From Pararhizobium polonicum (GTDB lineage: Bacteria > Pseudomonadota > Alphaproteobacteria > Rhizobiales > Rhizobiaceae): a stretch of 64,000 bases of DNA. Where the stretch lies: assembly GCF_001687365.1 (NCBI RefSeq), contig NZ_LGLV01000015.1, forward strand, positions 62,001 through 126,000, written 5' to 3'. The position numbers and the translations under genes were made by a program. The notes under the pieces are model-generated. The model saw nothing but the letters and a program-made list of their open reading frames with translations. It was not told where the DNA came from and did no database searches. Shown piece after piece: positions 1-7,743 of the stretch; within the stretch, counting starts at the first letter, position 1; the number at the start of each line of letters is the position of its first letter.

Positions 1-661
1 CTGCCATATCAACGCCCGTGGGCGCTGCGCGCCATCGCCCCGCCACTGTCTGGGGTGAACCGAACAGCGCCAGTGTCAGCGCAATCGGATAGATACCGAG
101 ATCGAGAAGAGAACCGCCGCCGAGCGCCTGCGAGAAAAAACGGCTGTTGCCGTCGAAGGCCTTGGCATAGGCGAGCTCGGCGCGAATGCGGGTGACGGCC
201 CCGATCGCGTTGCCGGCCAGCAGGCTGCGGACCCGGTCGATTGCCGGGAGGTAGACGGTCCAAAGGCCCTCCATCGCAAAGACATGCCGTCTTGCCGCCA
301 GTTCGGCAAGCGACCGGGCCTGTGCGGCCGATGTGGCCAGCGGCTTTTCGACGAGTACAGGTTTTCCGGCGGTCAGCAGTGTCTGGGCCTGATCGTAGTG
401 AGCGGTATTCGGTGTGGCCAGATAGACGGCATCGATCAGAGGATCCGCAGCCAGAGTCGCGATATCCGCGAGGATGCGAAGGGGGCCGAAGCGGTGCGAA
501 AAGGCGGCGGCGGCTTCCGGTGTTCGTGAGCTGACGGCGGCAAGCTCGGCATTGCCGGTCAGCCGGATGTCTTCGGCGAAGGTCGAAGCAATTGCGCCTG
601 TGCCAAGTACGGCCCATTTCAGGCGCGGTACCGGAGGCTGGTTTTGGGCTGTCTTGTCCAT
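1..661 (-). CDS. Gfo/Idh/MocA-family NAD(P)-dependent oxidoreductase (3' end outside window)
   Basis: The minus-strand frame stays open from an ATG at 661 to the window edge, giving the first 220 residues; the C-terminus is missing. An N-terminal Rossmann fold is shown by WAVLGTGAIAS near residue 15, followed by the family motif EKPLA near residue 95 and, in the second domain, GGGSLLDLGIYPI near residue 190. These are typical of the Gfo/Idh/MocA superfamily, closest in feel to the dihydrodiol dehydrogenase-like branch that oxidises or reduces sugars and cyclic polyols. The substrate cannot be read from the sequence. It lies downstream of nolR on the same strand, 135 bases away, and is probably separately expressed. 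Confidence 0.85.
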   Translation of the reverse strand, partial: MDKTAQNQPPVPRLKWAVLGTGAIASTFAEDIRLTGNAELAAVSSRTPEAAAAFSHRFGPLRILADIATLAADPLIDAVYLATPNTAHYDQAQTLLTAGKPVLVEKPLATSAAQARSLAELAARRHVFAMEGLWTVYLPAIDRVRSLLAGNAIGAVTRIRAELAYAKAFDGNSRFFSQALGGGSLLDLGIYPIALTLALFGSPQTVAGRWRAAPTGVDMA

Positions 662-796
662 GCGCAGATACTGCACGCCAAGTCTCAAAGGCGCGTAAAC
701 GCCAAAGGTGGCGGCGTCTTTCCGGGACAAACAATTCAGGTTGAAAGCAGAAGAGGCGGCTGACAGGACGGGGCCGGCAAGCGGCCCCAACCCATA

Positions 797-1138
797 TCAG
801 GCGGTACGGCGCTGTGCGACCTTTTCGGTCGTGCTCGTTTCGTCGCCGTAAATATCCTTCAGTGTCTTCAGCACTTTCAGGACAGCATCCGAGGAACTCG
901 AATAGTAGATCGTCTGCGCGTCCCGACGGGTGGTTACGAGATTCTGGGCACGCAGTTTCGAGAGATGTTGCGACAGTGCGGACTGGCTGAGGCCGACCTG
1001 GTTTGCCAAGGCGCCGACAGCCATTTCCTCGTTCACCAGTGAACTGAGAATCAGCAGACGCTTCGGGTTGGCCATGGCCGACAGAAACTCCGCAGCTATT
1101 TCAGCTTTGCCGTGTTTCTGAGGAGAGATCGTTTGCAT
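797..1138 (-). CDS. nolR: NolR, ArsR-type winged-helix transcriptional regulator
   Basis: A 113-residue ArsR-family HTH protein. The run AEFLSAMANPKRLLIL followed by QVGLSQSALSQHLSKLR (recognition helix) and QTIYYSSSSDAVLK matches, from memory, rhizobial NolR, the global repressor of nodulation and exopolysaccharide genes, almost residue for residue. It has no Cys metal-binding pair, consistent with NolR and unlike metal-sensing ArsR proteins. The ATG at 1138 has GGAG six bases upstream; an in-frame ATG at 1150 gives MEYRM, resembling published NolR N-termini but lacking a ribosome-binding site, so four more residues are possible. A NolR-type operator lies about 57 bases upstream of the start, suggesting autoregulation. 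Confidence 0.9.
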   Translation of the reverse strand: MQTISPQKHGKAEIAAEFLSAMANPKRLLILSSLVNEEMAVGALANQVGLSQSALSQHLSKLRAQNLVTTRRDAQTIYYSSSSDAVLKVLKTLKDIYGDETSTTEKVAQRRTA

Positions 1139-1194
1139 TCGGTACTCCATGCGAAGTTCACATCACGCTTGGTTATGAATGTGAATAACGGATA

Positions 1195-1210
1195 ATTAGC
1201 CGTGATGAAT
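1195..1210 (-). promoter_or_regulatory. NolR box (ATTAG-N9-AT) upstream of nolR
   Basis: The plus strand reads ATTAG, nine bases, then AT. This fits the published NolR consensus (A/T)TTAG-N9-A(T/A) exactly. It lies 45 to 57 bases upstream of the two possible nolR start codons, in the only intergenic space that can carry the nolR promoter. NolR autoregulation is known in Sinorhizobium; the site here is read directly and its function is inferred. Confidence 0.65.
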
Positions 1211-1257
1211 AAAAGGACAACCTCTCATAGCAAGAATTCGGGGTAGATAGCATCGAG

Positions 1258-2001
1258 TTAACCGTAAAGTCTGACCAGCATCGGCCGGAGTTCTCCTGCG
1301 GATTGGAGAGGTCCCTCATATTCCAGCCGTTTCAGCTGATCTCCGGAGGCCAGATCGACGCCGCCGGCGTCCAGGCCGCAGATTCGCCAGCCGGTCCCCT
1401 TCGCCTTGCAATAGAGTTTTGCGTACTTGCTCGCCGCATCCGAATGGTCGGTGTTCATGTGGTCGATCGCCCGCGCTTCCATCGCAGCGAGTTCGTCGAT
1501 TGCCGGAGAGCGGATGAACAGGTCCTCGCCGTCAAGCGCATAGGCCCGGCCGAAACCGCCGTTCAGGCTGGCTTTGAGCGGCGTCAGCCGGAAGAAGGCG
1601 AAATCCGGGAAGTCGACATAGAGTTTCGCTTTCGGATGACGGCGGATGAAGCGTTCGCGGATGCGGGCATGGGCCGCGCTGTCGCGGTCAAGTCTTTCCG
1701 TCTCGCACTGGATTGTGAGCCGGGCATGGGCCAGCGGATCGCCCTTGCCGATTTCGCCTGTGAGCAGGGAGCAGCGGCTGTCGGCGGACAAGGCCTGCGT
1801 GTGAGTCGACAGCGCGGAAACCAGAATGACCGGCGCCCCGTCGATATCGATGCCGAGCAGCACGCGGCTGACAAAGGGAAAGCCGTTGCTTCCGGGCTCG
1901 ACGACGGCGATGGCGGCGCTGCGGGCCGAGCGCAGCAACACGCGGGCCAGCGTGCGCGCCTCATCGTCGGTTTCGCGCAGGACGGAAGGTTTGTCGGCCA
2001 T
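1258..2001 (-). CDS. HugZ-like heme-utilisation protein (split-barrel FMN-binding fold plus DUF2470)
   Basis: A 247-residue cytoplasmic protein with an N-terminal pyridoxamine-phosphate-oxidase-like split barrel (about residues 15-150, including GFPFVSRVLLG and SADSRCSLLTGE) and a C-terminal DUF2470-type domain with DHMNTDHSDA near residue 180. This two-domain architecture is that of HugZ/HutZ, which bind or degrade heme; the His-rich C-terminal segment supplies heme ligands in that family. It is not next to the heme-type receptor at 17.7 kb. The start at 2001 has GAGG six bases upstream. A general flavin-nucleotide-binding role without heme is the alternative. Confidence 0.75.
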   Translation of the reverse strand: MADKPSVLRETDDEARTLARVLLRSARSAAIAVVEPGSNGFPFVSRVLLGIDIDGAPVILVSALSTHTQALSADSRCSLLTGEIGKGDPLAHARLTIQCETERLDRDSAAHARIRERFIRRHPKAKLYVDFPDFAFFRLTPLKASLNGGFGRAYALDGEDLFIRSPAIDELAAMEARAIDHMNTDHSDAASKYAKLYCKAKGTGWRICGLDAGGVDLASGDQLKRLEYEGPLQSAGELRPMLVRLYG

Positions 2002-2027
2002 CGGGTGCCTCGTCTTGTGAATGCCAA

Positions 2028-2054
2028 ACGCCCGGAGAGGTTGTCTCCGGGCGT
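2028..2054 (-). terminator. Hairpin terminator downstream of choV
   Basis: An 11-bp perfect stem (acgcccggaga / tctccgggcgt) with a 5-base loop lies between the choV stop and the next gene. On the minus strand it is followed only by a short T run (ttt), and on the plus strand by cttttat, so it is a plausible but not ideal intrinsic terminator of the choline operon. Confidence 0.55.
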
Positions 2055-2083
2055 CTTTTATAAGGGCATTCAGGCCCGTCCGG

Positions 2084-3133
2084 TCAACTCTTGTTGCGGT
2101 GCCGGGTCAGGCCTTCCACGACGTTCTGCGCATCGATGGTACCGACGATGGCGCCGTTTTCGACGACGCCGATGCTGCCCGGCTGGCGCGACATGGCGTC
2201 GAGAATGTCGATCAGCGGTGTCGTCGGCTTGGCCGTCGCCGAGACGCCGGCGCCGCTGCCGGCGCGGTTGACGCCCTGGCTCATCACGTCCATCGCGGTC
2301 AGCATGGTGATCGGGTTCATGTGCTGGACGAAATCGGCGACATACTGGTTTGCCGGGTTCTTGACGATATCCTGCGGCGTGCCGCACTGGATGATGCGGC
2401 CGCCTTCCATGATGGCAATACGGTTGCCGATTCGGAAGGCTTCGTCGAGATCGTGGCTGACGAACAGGATGGTCTTCTTCAGCCGCCGCTGGAATTCCAG
2501 CAGTTCGTCCTGAAGCCGGGTCCGGATCAGCGGATCAAGCGCGGAGAAGGGCTCGTCCATCAAAAGGATCGGCGCCCCGGTGGCAAAGGCGCGGGCAAGG
2601 CCCACGCGCTGCTGCATGCCGCCGGACAGTTCCTTGACCTGGCGGCTCGCCCATTTCGTCAGGTTGACCAGTTCCAGCTGTTCGGCAACGCGGTCCTTGC
2701 GTTCCTTGTCCGGCACGCCGGCAAGCTCCAGTCCGAAGCCGACATTGTCTTCCACCGTGCGCCACGGCAGCAATGCGAACTGCTGGAACACCATGGAGAC
2801 ATCGTGCATGCGGAAGTCGCGCAGCGACTTGGCGCTGGTCTTGTACGGGTTGATCATGCCGTGCCCGGTCTTCACCTGCACTTCGCCGCGCACCACCGGC
2901 GCCAGACCGTTGACGGCGCGCAGCAGCGTCGACTTGCCCGAGCCCGACAATCCCATCAGCACGAGGATTTCGCCCTCGGTGATGGTCAGCGATGCATCGG
3001 CGACGCCGAGCACCAGGCCGGTGGCCGCGCCGATTTCGTCGCGGGTCTTGCCCTGATCGACCATGGCGATGGCGGCTTGCGGCCTGTTGCCGAAGATGAT
3101 GTCGACATTCTTGAAAACGACGGCATCGGTCAT
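2084..3133 (-). CDS. choV: Choline ABC transporter, ATP-binding subunit ChoV
   Basis: A 349-residue ATPase of the quaternary-amine (ProV/OpuA) class that energises choline uptake. It has Walker A GLSGSGKST at about 61-69, the signature LSGGMQQR at 169-176, and Walker B ILLMDEP at 189-195; the C-terminal 80 residues form a regulatory extension (CBS-like) ending near SIGVVENGAIVGTI. Its start overlaps the choW stop by four bases (ATGA), so the two are translationally coupled. With choW and choX upstream it forms the rhizobial choXWV unit, which feeds choline to glycine-betaine synthesis and catabolism. Annotation as generic glycine betaine/proline ATPase is the alternative. Confidence 0.9.
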   Translation of the reverse strand: MTDAVVFKNVDIIFGNRPQAAIAMVDQGKTRDEIGAATGLVLGVADASLTITEGEILVLMGLSGSGKSTLLRAVNGLAPVVRGEVQVKTGHGMINPYKTSAKSLRDFRMHDVSMVFQQFALLPWRTVEDNVGFGLELAGVPDKERKDRVAEQLELVNLTKWASRQVKELSGGMQQRVGLARAFATGAPILLMDEPFSALDPLIRTRLQDELLEFQRRLKKTILFVSHDLDEAFRIGNRIAIMEGGRIIQCGTPQDIVKNPANQYVADFVQHMNPITMLTAMDVMSQGVNRAGSGAGVSATAKPTTPLIDILDAMSRQPGSIGVVENGAIVGTIDAQNVVEGLTRHRNKS

Positions 3134-3981
3134 GCGCCTTCTCCTTCATCGGACGAACGGAACAGGCGGTCGAGAATGATCGCGAGAATGACGATACAGA
3201 GGCCGGATTCAAAGCCCATGGCGATGTTGACCGTGTTCAGCGCCCGCACGACCGGCACGCCGAGACCGGCGGCGCCAACGAGGGCAGAAATGACCACCAT
3301 CGACAGCGACAGCATGATGGTCTGCGTCAGGCCGGCCATGATCTGCGGCATGGCAAAGGGCAGCTCGATCTTGCGCAGCACCTGCGAGGGCGTCGCACCG
3401 AAGGAGACCGCCGCTTCGACCAGCGATGGCGGTGTCGAGATGATGCCGAGGCGGGTCAGCCGGATCGGTGCCGGAATGGCGAAGATCACGGTGGCGATCA
3501 GACCCGGCACCATGCCGAGGCCGAACAGAACCAGCGCGGGGATCAGGTAGACGAAGGTCGGAATGGTCTGCATCAGGTCGAGGATCGGCCGCATCACGGC
3601 ATAGACCCAGGCGCGCCGGGCAGCGGCGATCCCCAGCGGAATGCCGACGGCCATGCTGACGGCGCTGGCCGCCAGCACCAGGGCGAGCGTCTCCGTTGTC
3701 GCCTTCCAGTAGCCGAGATTGATGATCAGCAGCAGGCCCAGCAGCGTGAACAATGTGACCCCGATCGAGCGGCGGAACCAGTAGGATGCTGCCGTCACCA
3801 CAGCCACGACGATCAGCGGGTGCGGTGACTGCAATATCCACAGGATCACATTGACCACGCCCGACAGGACGGCGGAGACATGGTCGAAAAAGCCTGAGAA
3901 ATTGGTGGTCAGCCAGGTGAAGAAACTCTTCGCCCAGCCGCCGATGGGGATGCGTCGATCAGGATTGGTTAGCCATTCCAC
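3130..3981 (-). CDS. choW: Choline ABC transporter, permease ChoW
   Basis: A 283-residue integral membrane protein of the ProW type. Several hydrophobic segments are visible (for example ILWILQSPHPLIVVAVV and VTLFTLLGLLLIINLGY), and the EAA loop that contacts the ATPase reads EAAVSFGATPSQVLRKIELP near residue 200. The start used is a GTG at 3981, since no ATG lies near it in frame; its ribosome-binding site is weak. It is coupled by a four-base overlap to choV and separated from choX by a strong hairpin, which would lower permease output relative to the binding protein. Confidence 0.88.
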   Translation of the reverse strand: MEWLTNPDRRIPIGGWAKSFFTWLTTNFSGFFDHVSAVLSGVVNVILWILQSPHPLIVVAVVTAASYWFRRSIGVTLFTLLGLLLIINLGYWKATTETLALVLAASAVSMAVGIPLGIAAARRAWVYAVMRPILDLMQTIPTFVYLIPALVLFGLGMVPGLIATVIFAIPAPIRLTRLGIISTPPSLVEAAVSFGATPSQVLRKIELPFAMPQIMAGLTQTIMLSLSMVVISALVGAAGLGVPVVRALNTVNIAMGFESGLCIVILAIILDRLFRSSDEGEGA

Positions 3982-4030
3982 GGAAAATCGCCTGGTTCTT
4001 GATGCCGATGATAGGAGAGGATGCGCTTAA

Positions 4031-4058
4031 AAAAGGCGGGGACTGCTCCCCGCCTTTT
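4031..4058. terminator. Perfect palindromic terminator between choX and choW
   Basis: A 12-bp perfect stem (aaaaggcgggga / tccccgcctttt) with a 4-base loop sits just after the choX stop. The stem ends are A/T runs, so on the minus strand it ends in a T tract like an intrinsic terminator, and it is symmetric. Because choW and choV continue on the same strand, it probably acts as a partial, intercistronic terminator or as a 3' mRNA stabiliser for choX. Confidence 0.75.
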
Positions 4059-4067
4059 GTTGACCGG

Positions 4068-5015
4068 TCAGAGACCGAGCGCTGTCTTCACCGCTGCCAG
4101 TCCGTCGCCACCATCCTTGGTGGTGACGCCGGCAAGCCAGGGGTCGATGGCTGTCGGATTGGCTTTCAGCCATTCGGTCGCAGCCGCTTCCGGATCCTTG
4201 CTGTCGTTCAGGATCTTGCCCATGATCTCGTTTTCCATCGGAAGCGAGAATTTCAGGTTGGTGATCAGCTTGCCGACATTCGGGCATTCGGCGGTGTAGC
4301 CGGCGCGCACGTTCGTAAAGACGGTGGCTCCGCCGAAATTGGGGCCGAAGATGTCATCGCCGCCCGACAGGTAGGTCAGCTTGAAATTGGCGTTCATCGG
4401 ATGCGGTTCCCAGCCGAGGAAAACCACCGGCTGACCGTCTTTTTCCGCGCGGGCGACCTGGGCCAGCATGCCCTGTTCGGATGATTCGACCACCTCGAAG
4501 CCCTTGAGGCCGAACGTGTCCTTGTCCGTCATGTCGATGATCAGGCGGTTGCCGTCATTGCCGGGCTCGATGCCGTAAATCTTACCGTCGAGTTCGGCCT
4601 TGTGTGCGGCGATATCCTTGAAGTCCTTGATGCCGAGCTCTGCGCCCTTGGCATTGGTCGCCAGCGTGTACTTGGCGCCTTCCAGATTGGGACCGAAGGA
4701 TTCGACGGACTTGTCATCAAGGAAGGGACGCACGTCGTTTTCCTGGGTCGGCATCCAGTTGCCGAGGAAGACGTCGATGTCCTTGTTCTTCAACGACTGG
4801 TAGGTGACCGGAACGGAGAGAACCTTGATGTCGGCCTCGTATCCGAGGCCTTTCAGGATCGACGCCACGGTCGCGGTGGTCGCGGTGATGTCGGTCCAGC
4901 CCACATCGGCGAACCGGACGGTGCCACAGCTTGCCGGCTCGGCGGCATGGGCGGATGTCAGTGCGGTCAGCGATACAGCCGCGGTCAGCATGAGTTTCAG
5001 TGTCAGTCTGGTCAT
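4068..5015 (-). CDS. choX: Choline-binding periplasmic protein ChoX
   Basis: A 315-residue precursor with a signal peptide (MTRLTLKLMLTAAVSLTALT, cleavage near AHA-AEP). It is the substrate-binding component of the choline importer. The aromatic box known from Sinorhizobium ChoX is present: W40 (DVGWTD), W87 (LGNWMP), Y116 and W202 (LGWEPHP), with exactly the same spacing as W43, W90, Y119 and W205. The ATG at 5015 is chosen because AGGGGA lies nine bases upstream; an ATG at 5024 would reproduce the published numbering but sits almost on the ribosome-binding site. First gene of the choXWV unit, divergent from thymidine kinase. Confidence 0.92.
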   Translation of the reverse strand: MTRLTLKLMLTAAVSLTALTSAHAAEPASCGTVRFADVGWTDITATTATVASILKGLGYEADIKVLSVPVTYQSLKNKDIDVFLGNWMPTQENDVRPFLDDKSVESFGPNLEGAKYTLATNAKGAELGIKDFKDIAAHKAELDGKIYGIEPGNDGNRLIIDMTDKDTFGLKGFEVVESSEQGMLAQVARAEKDGQPVVFLGWEPHPMNANFKLTYLSGGDDIFGPNFGGATVFTNVRAGYTAECPNVGKLITNLKFSLPMENEIMGKILNDSKDPEAAATEWLKANPTAIDPWLAGVTTKDGGDGLAAVKTALGL

Positions 5016-5259
5016 CGTGATCATTCCCCTGCTTTTTGGTTTAAGCCAATCACCAAATGTCCGCCTCTTCAAGCGCCCTGATGTTGGCTCCAAGTGTATT
5101 GGGACATTCGCCGGACACGCCCGCGTAAAACGACGCGGGATGTCGCATTGCTAATGTTCTGCTGGCTTGCGTCGATTTTCTGTGACTTTCGTGCTCGCGC
5201 TCTGGCCTTCCCCGTTCGGTCTGTTCATGAACAACCGACAGCATACAGAAGAGGACGCC

Positions 5260-5841
5260 ATGGCAAAACTGTATTTCAGCTACGCCACCATGAACGCCGG
5301 AAAATCGACCTTGCTCCTGCAGGCGTCCTATAACTATCGCGAGCGCGGCATGCGCACGGTGATCCTGATCGCGGCCTTCGACGATCGGGCAGGCAAGGGG
5401 CGTGTGTCCTCGCGCATCGGCCTGAGCGAGGATGGCATATCCTTCCATCATGACGACGACCTCTATGCTCTGGTCGAGCGGCTGCATGCTGAAGAGACGA
5501 TCGCCTGCGTCTTCGTCGACGAGGCGCAGTTTCTCGGTGAGGATCAGGTCTGGCAACTGGCCCGCGTCGCCGACCGCATCGGCATTCCCGTCATGGCCTA
5601 CGGGTTGCGCACGGATTTCCAGGGCAAGCTCTTTCCCGGCTCGATGGCGCTTTTGGCGATCGCCGACGAGATGCGTGAAGTCCGCACGATCTGCCATTGC
5701 GGCCGCAAGGCGACCATGGTGGCGCGGATGGATGCGCAGGGCAATGTCGTGCGCGAAGGCGCCCAGGTCGATGTCGGCGGCAACGAGAAATACGTGGTTT
5801 ATTGCCGCCGCCACTGGGAAGACAAGATGAGCGAAGGCTGA
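5260..5841 (+). CDS. tdk: Thymidine kinase (type II, TK1-like)
   Basis: A 193-residue cytoplasmic enzyme phosphorylating thymidine to dTMP in the pyrimidine salvage pathway. Walker A is TMNAGKST near residues 10-17, the catalytic Glu is in FVDEAQFL near residue 89, and the zinc-binding region shows CHCGRK and later YCRRHW. The start at 5260 follows GAGG six bases upstream and gives the usual family length (about 190-200). A longer reading from 5167 adds a sequence unlike the family. It is divergent from choX. Confidence 0.92.
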   Translation: MAKLYFSYATMNAGKSTLLLQASYNYRERGMRTVILIAAFDDRAGKGRVSSRIGLSEDGISFHHDDDLYALVERLHAEETIACVFVDEAQFLGEDQVWQLARVADRIGIPVMAYGLRTDFQGKLFPGSMALLAIADEMREVRTICHCGRKATMVARMDAQGNVVREGAQVDVGGNEKYVVYCRRHWEDKMSEG

Positions 5842-5915
5842 AGCGGGCTATCGCGAAGCCCGCGCTCCATGCCATGATGGTGGCGATCCCAATAGATTTT
5901 CCGGAGAAACTGCCC

Positions 5916-6296
5916 ATGTCGTTACGGCTTGCTCTGATGAGCCTCTGTCTCTGTCTTCAGGCCGGTCTTGCCCATGCCGGCGGCGATGCGGCGGCCGGTG
6001 CGCAGGTCTTCAAGAAGTGCGGTGCCTGCCATACCGCAACGGAGCCCTTGAACCGGGTCGGGCCAAGCCTGATGGGGGTCATCGGCCGTCCGGTGGCGAC
6101 ATATCCGGGTTACAGCTATTCGAGCGCCATGAAAACCTTCGGCGAGGACGGCAAGCTCTGGGACGTGGACCGGCTTTCGGAATACCTGCTCAGCCCGAAA
6201 GCGATGGTGCCCGGAACCAAGATGTCTTTTCCCGGCCTGAAGAAGCCGCAGGATATCGACGACGTCATCACCTATCTGACATCGGCTGCGAAATAG
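5916..6296 (+). CDS. Class I c-type cytochrome, periplasmic
   Basis: A 126-residue precursor with a signal peptide (MSLRLALMSLCLCLQAGLAHA), one heme-attachment motif CGACH at 35-39 and a probable axial methionine M103 in PGTKMSF. The sequence RVGPSLMGVIGRPVAT is typical of small soluble mitochondrial-type cytochromes c of alphaproteobacteria, which carry electrons between the bc1 complex and oxidases. GGAGA lies eight bases before the ATG. It follows tdk by 74 bases but has no functional link to it that the sequence shows. Confidence 0.85.
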   Translation: MSLRLALMSLCLCLQAGLAHAGGDAAAGAQVFKKCGACHTATEPLNRVGPSLMGVIGRPVATYPGYSYSSAMKTFGEDGKLWDVDRLSEYLLSPKAMVPGTKMSFPGLKKPQDIDDVITYLTSAAK

Positions 6297-6458
6297 GCGC
6301 GGCGTTGCGGGGCAATCTCGGCGGATGGCGTGCATTGAAATTCGTCACACGAGATACTTGCGCTTCAAAATACCAGTCCCATTCTATAAGCTGATGTCAC
6401 GACTGAATAATTAAGCTGCGTGGCGCGTCTGCACCGGAGCAACCAAGGGGGAAAACCG

Positions 6459-7547
6459 ATGGCGACACTTCAGAATTTTGAGAGCGAAATCGAGAAAACG
6501 CGCGGCATCGTCGAACAGATCCGCGGCAAGATGAACCAGTCGGCCGTCGTACTCGACCAGTTCGCCAAATCGGACACCAAGCTGGGCGATGCCAATTTCG
6601 ATATCGAGAACGCCCGCATTCAGGACGTCATCAACCAGCAGAAGGTGATGGAGGGCAATATTGCCGACCTGATCATCGGTCTGGAAGACGCCACCAACGT
6701 CTTCGGCTCCGAATTCGAGAGCATGAAGAGCTATACCGGTTATGAAAAATTCATCGGCATTTTTTCCAAGCAGCGGTCACAACGCATGCGCACCGACCGT
6801 GTCCGCAACATGTCGCTTGCCGGCAATCTTCAGGAACTGCTGGCCAAATCCGACACCATCGTGGGCATTCTGAAAGAACAGAAGAATGTACTCGATCAGC
6901 GTTACAAGACCTCGGAAGCAAGCCTGCTGCAGGTGATCGAGCGGCGCAAGAGCACGATGGCAAACCTGCTGGAAACCCAGAAGCGGATCGAGGAACTGAA
7001 CCCGCTGCTGATGGACATCGAAAACAAGATCGCTGCTTCCACCGACCAGATCTCCCGTACCCAGCTAGAAGGCGAGCGTTCGGTTCTGGCGACGGAATAC
7101 AATCAGAAACAGGCCAAGGAGCAGGAGCTTCTGGCCGAGAGCCAGACATACGAGCGCTACACCTCGATGTTCCAGACCTTCGTCGATTCGCTCAACAACC
7201 AGATCGCCGCGCAGAACACGCTGATCAACAAGCTGACGATCGATACCGAACAGCGCATCGTGCTTTACAAGGCGCTGGAGGATTCCTTGAAGACGGCGGC
7301 CCAGCAGGATGTCGCCCACAAGATCAATACGCTCGGCAGCCAGGTCGATACCGCAGCCGAGGAAACCATGGCCGGCATCGGCTCCGCCTCGCAGCGCCAT
7401 ATCGGCGATCTCCTGGAAATGCACGAGAAGAACATGCTCTCGACCCAGGACATCCAGCGCCGCAAGAAGCTGGCCGACGATGCTTTTGCCCGGCGGTTCC
7501 AGGCTGTCATGGACAAGCACAATTCGGCGAATTACGTGAAGCCGTGA
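6459..7547 (+). CDS. Cytoplasmic coiled-coil protein of unknown function (cluster gene 1)
   Basis: A 362-residue, highly charged, Gln- and Glu-rich protein with no signal peptide or membrane segment. Almost all of it is predicted helix by eye, with heptad-like runs around residues 125-300 (for example SASLLQVIERRKSTMANLL-type repeats). I do not recognise a catalytic motif. The overall look recalls PspA/Vipp1 or TelA-like helical proteins that assemble on membranes, but this is an impression only. GGGGGA lies eight bases before the ATG at 6459. It heads the cluster of five unknown genes ending at 13987, upstream of an AAA ATPase that could remodel it. Confidence 0.75.
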   Translation: MATLQNFESEIEKTRGIVEQIRGKMNQSAVVLDQFAKSDTKLGDANFDIENARIQDVINQQKVMEGNIADLIIGLEDATNVFGSEFESMKSYTGYEKFIGIFSKQRSQRMRTDRVRNMSLAGNLQELLAKSDTIVGILKEQKNVLDQRYKTSEASLLQVIERRKSTMANLLETQKRIEELNPLLMDIENKIAASTDQISRTQLEGERSVLATEYNQKQAKEQELLAESQTYERYTSMFQTFVDSLNNQIAAQNTLINKLTIDTEQRIVLYKALEDSLKTAAQQDVAHKINTLGSQVDTAAEETMAGIGSASQRHIGDLLEMHEKNMLSTQDIQRRKKLADDAFARRFQAVMDKHNSANYVKP

Positions 7548-7619
7548 TTGCGCCCACAATGCCGTCTCGCGCCAAAACGTTTGATATGTCCGTCTACCAT
7601 GGCCGCTGGGCGGCCTATA

Positions 7620-7741
7620 CCTCCCCCTTGAGGGGGGAGGTCGCGCGGAACGCTCGGGTGGGGGGGGCCGTTGGGTGTCTCGAAAAATCACCCCACCCCG
7701 GAGCTTCGCTCCGACCCGCCCCCTCGATGGGAGGGTGGCCA
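7620..7741. repeat. Rhizobial-type intergenic palindromic repeat
   Basis: About 120 bases of G/C-only-looking sequence unlike the flanking genes. It contains ctccccc-ttga-gggggag near its left end, ggag-cttcg-ctcc near 7700, and a long outer pairing between gggtgggg near 7660 and ccccaccc near 7693. This design is typical of dispersed rhizobial intergenic mosaic/palindromic repeats. It lies between the first two genes of the unknown cluster and ends in GGAGG, which seems to serve as the ribosome-binding site of the gene at 7744. Confidence 0.7.
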
Positions 7742-7743
7742 TC

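Noticed and set aside
9-734. Complete 241-codon minus-strand frame at the left edge
   Set aside because: Arg/Pro/Ala-rich and out of frame with the oxidoreductase reading that shows GTGAIA, EKPLA and GGGSLLDLG.
770-788. Hairpin ggggccg/cggcccc as terminator of nolR
   Set aside because: Short stem without a T run in the minus-strand direction; evidence too weak to list.
7675-7743. Start of cluster gene 2 inside the palindromic repeat
   Set aside because: It would translate repeat sequence into 23 low-complexity residues; the ATG at 7744 has a better-placed ribosome-binding site.
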